From assembly GCF_030546645.1 (NCBI RefSeq), contig NZ_JAUOTO010000005.1:496001-560000 (forward strand): a stretch of DNA of 64,000 nucleotides, given 5' to 3'. The stretch comes from Flavitalea plasmicola. GTDB taxonomy: Bacteria > Bacteroidota > Bacteroidia > Chitinophagales > Chitinophagaceae. This document shows positions 62,701 through 64,000 of this stretch, piece by piece. The position numbers and the translations under genes were made by a program. The notes beneath the pieces are model-generated. The model was not told the origin of the DNA, did no database searches, and saw only the letters and a list, made by a program, of their open reading frames with translations. How positions within the stretch are numbered: the first letter of the stretch is position 1; every line of letters begins with the position of its first letter.

Positions 62701-63089
62701 ATAACCCGCCGGGGATGCTGGGACCCGGCATGCTGACCAACCAGTCGACGGCCGTAGAAGACCGTTGGACCCATGCAGGGCAATCGGCGGCTTACCAGCA
62801 ATTGACCACGAGCCCGGGCACTGCGGCCGGCGCGTTGCTGAGTAATTATACGGCCAGCAGCGCCATCATGACGGATGCCTCCTTTTTGCGGCTGAAGACC
62901 CTCGCCCTGTCATGGCAGCTGGCGGATGCATGGATGCGATCCGTGCACTGCTCCGGAGGACGGCTGTTCCTCCAGGCGCAGAACCTCCTTACGATGACCC
63001 ATTATAAAGGAACCGACCCTGAAACGCAGGGATTGGTGCTGCCGCCCCTGCGAACCATGGAGGCGGGGATCCAGGTGACATTCAAATAA
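59760..63089 (+). CDS. SusC/RagA-family TonB-dependent outer membrane receptor with STN domain
   Basis: 1109 residues. Signal peptide to about residue 34 (CILAVLVVSICLSSSVKAQ). STN signalling domain at about 50-100 (RLRRALEKQCHCETHIAGLD), which contacts FecR; carboxypeptidase-D-like domain at about 125-200 (REPLAGANVSLKGPGK); plug with IESIKVLKDADATAIYGSRG; then a 22-strand-type barrel ending MEAGIQVTFK. Imports an oligosaccharide or other polymer fragment with the SusD partner, powered by TonB. The STN domain explains the sigma/FecR genes upstream: a ligand-triggered autoregulatory loop. Confidence 0.95.
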   Translation: MAATAQCTPSRKYGCCILAVLVVSICLSSSVKAQMDPAHAVFTISEQDLTPARLRRALEKQCHCETHIAGLDRSLHFPLHVRNASIEVLNQQLKPYGLVLVPEYPMIFIKPVAVKPATTAPQGEAGADSIITLHVFNDLREPLAGANVSLKGPGKVSRTSRDGVFILTNVVRGDSIEVTHIGRKTIDTILADAAVMQVVLRSYPRELGEIQVIHYYKDFPRLSTGDIATMKAHEFEIQPVSNFLLMLSGWMPGLSVTQTSGVNGAGVKMVVRGPGSIANITDPLLLINGIPYAPNNISLSNLPIGNAAGSLSPAVVINPADIESIKVLKDADATAIYGSRGANGVILVTTKKARKGEPAWNLQCSMGASQVTRVPALLNTEAYLRMRREALANDGIKEDIVHAPDLIAWDTSRYTNYPRQLIGHTTPRVTADAWYAHAGTYTGLRAALHYLRETNVFPGRPSNTQGALTSSLEHCSKNGLLNVQVTSLLGLDHNRQYIGDPSSLIMMAPNTPSPYDSTGHLQFEPGGIAVTNPYAAMLETYEARTSNVLMNVRIQYDLSKSRRFWRHWSALVNGGANNVHVEENGIIPILAQDPAFQPTGSSYAATTNYRSWIIEPQLERKDTVGKLALNFLAGSSWQWLRNTISTLAATGFTNDALLGTLSAAGQTSDDKQVTDYRYAAVFGRAHLNWDNTYIVNFTARRDGSSRFGPGRQFGNFGAIGVAWIFTNGKFFQEKLPWFSLGKLVGSYGVTGNDAIGDYRYRTAWAATNTVPYQGVTGFYPTTLANPNLAWEKVVKQEVGMEMGFWQERVFLKAAHFVNTCSNQLIPYSLPSQTGFVSEIRNSEAVLRVSGWELSLRADLIRTKKVQWTMGVNGSAPKTRLVAFPNLKLSAYASTLVIGQSLNVLKTYRLLGVDRQTGLYQFKDVIRDGEINDSDRIVVGDWDPRWYGGAFSSLRIGHCRIDVHIEGRVQKGVSYEAFIYTNNPPGMLGPGMLTNQSTAVEDRWTHAGQSAAYQQLTTSPGTAAGALLSNYTASSAIMTDASFLRLKTLALSWQLADAWMRSVHCSGGRLFLQAQNLLTMTHYKGTDPETQGLVLPPLRTMEAGIQVTFK

Positions 63090-63107
63090 ACAAACAATGC
63101 GCGCAAG

Positions 63108-64000
63108 ATGCTGAAAAAATATATGGTATGGGCGATGATCACCGGGATGCTATTGCCGGGTTGCCGGAAGTTCGTCCAGGTGGGAGACCCGGAGACTTCG
63201 CTCGGGACAGCCACGGTCTTCTCCGGAGATGAGACGGCCACGGCGGCACTCATGGGCATGTATAGCCGCGCCATGACGGCACAAGGATCTTTTTTGAATG
63301 GAGGTAATAGCCTCTATCCTGCTTTGTCTGCCGACGAATGCGCGTTGACACAGGCATCTCCTGGCCTGGAAGCTTTCAGGGACAATGCCCTGGCCAGCAA
63401 CAATACCTATATCGCCCAGCTGTACAGCTCCGCCTACAATACTATCTATAATGCCAACATGCTGCTGGAGAACGTGGACCGCAGCAAGCAAAAACTGTCC
63501 ACCTCCGTATGGCGCCAGATCAAGGGAGAAGCCCTGTTCGTCCGGGCACTCGTGTACAGCCGGCTGGTGGTGCTATGGGGCGGCGTGCCGCGGGTGATCA
63601 CCACGAACGCAGATGATAATGCCACCAAGGGAGGCAGCGTTCCCGACAGTATTTACAGCCAGGTGATCGGCGACCTGCAGGGAGCGGACAGCCTGCTGGA
63701 TATAACGTATGCCTGGGCAGGGTCCGGACCGCCCGAAAGGACAAGGCCCAACCGGTGGGCGGCGAAAGCCCTGGCTGCGCGTATCTGGCTGACCATGGGC
63801 CACTGGGTGGAGGTGGAAGCCGCGGCCACCGCAGTGATCGAAAGCGGCGACTACCAACTGGAAGCCTCCCCCGACAGCGTATTCCTCAAAGGCAGCCGGG
63901 AGGCCATCCTGCAATTCCAGCCCGTCGGCAACAGTATCAACAGTGCGGAAGGCTATTCTTATCTGCCTGCGGACAACCCGCTGGCCAAACCCGCCTTCGT
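63108..64000 (+). CDS. SusD/RagB-family nutrient-binding lipoprotein, 5' part (cut by window edge)
   Basis: ATG at 63108, open to the window end (297 codons). Lipoprotein signal MLKKYMVWAMITGMLLPGC, then RKFVQVGDPETSLGTATVFS. SusD-like helices follow: YNTIYNANMLLENVDRSKQK, IKGEALFVRALVYSRLVVLW, GGVPRVIT, and the TPR-like RPNRWAAKALAARIWLTMGH. It forms the lid on the SusC barrel and binds the substrate outside the cell. Starts 18 bp after susC. Confidence 0.93.
   Translation, partial: MLKKYMVWAMITGMLLPGCRKFVQVGDPETSLGTATVFSGDETATAALMGMYSRAMTAQGSFLNGGNSLYPALSADECALTQASPGLEAFRDNALASNNTYIAQLYSSAYNTIYNANMLLENVDRSKQKLSTSVWRQIKGEALFVRALVYSRLVVLWGGVPRVITTNADDNATKGGSVPDSIYSQVIGDLQGADSLLDITYAWAGSGPPERTRPNRWAAKALAARIWLTMGHWVEVEAAATAVIESGDYQLEASPDSVFLKGSREAILQFQPVGNSINSAEGYSYLPADNPLAKPAF

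Noticed and set aside
1-64000. CRISPR array, tRNA or rRNA genes, prophage
   Set aside because: No regularly spaced repeats, no tRNA-like cloverleaf in the gaps I could examine, and no phage structural or lysis module; the giant proteins lack recognisable phage-tail domains.

Overview
The window is from a Bacteroidota chromosome, most likely family Chitinophagaceae (inferred from gene content). Evidence: a SusC/SusD pair preceded by ECF sigma and FecR genes, a PKD-repeat surface protein with a CHU_C/type IX secretion C-terminal domain, OmpA with TSP3 repeats, DUF4397 lipoproteins, and promoters of the TTTG / TAnnTTTG type. Most of it is GC-rich; about 39.5-52.7 kb looks AT-richer by eye, which fits acquired DNA. 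No rRNA, tRNA or CRISPR array was seen.

Layout. 0-2.4 kb: a cut-off methyltransferase, an AraC regulator, a second methyltransferase and a cupin-like secreted protein. 2.5-5.8 kb: three tandem NHL-repeat lipoproteins. 5.8-10.4 kb (minus): an ECF sigma with a large anti-sigma-like membrane protein, two helical proteins of unknown role and an OB-fold lipoprotein. 10.5-18.2 kb: RmuC overlapping a ricin-type lectin, unknown genes, and a 1469-residue PKD protein. 18.2-18.9 kb: remnants of two transposases. 18.9-24.5 kb (minus): a secreted helical protein, a zinc metalloprotease lipoprotein, a decayed cysteine-peptidase-like remnant and a NarL-type two-component pair with membrane partners. 24.9-36.8 kb: a tightly packed five-gene operon dominated by a Tat-signal 1508-residue protein and a 1457-residue partner, ending in a putative secreted Cys/His amidase; function unknown. 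36.9-39.4 kb: adenine deaminase and a secreted protein.

The centrepiece is 39.5-43.5 kb: a ribosomal-peptide (RiPP) cluster of the split borosin type. It has two short precursors, each with the same leader motif and a beta-branched hydrophobic tail, each followed by its own backbone N-methyltransferase. A cobalamin-type radical SAM RiPP-maturation enzyme sits between the pairs. The enzyme families are known; two borosin pairs around a B12-radical SAM enzyme looks undescribed to me. Core peptide 1 begins W-V-I, like omphalotin.

43.6-52.7 kb is a possible defence patch: a RecD-like helicase with a nuclease-like C-terminus, a small unknown gene, and a phospholipase-D/SF2 helicase fusion on the opposite strand. 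An IS256-family element with a passenger gene has inserted at the last codons of the latter, leaving an 8-bp target duplication. 53-64 kb returns to ordinary envelope genes: OmpA, a DUF4397 lipoprotein, two ECF sigma factors, FecR, SusC and the start of SusD.
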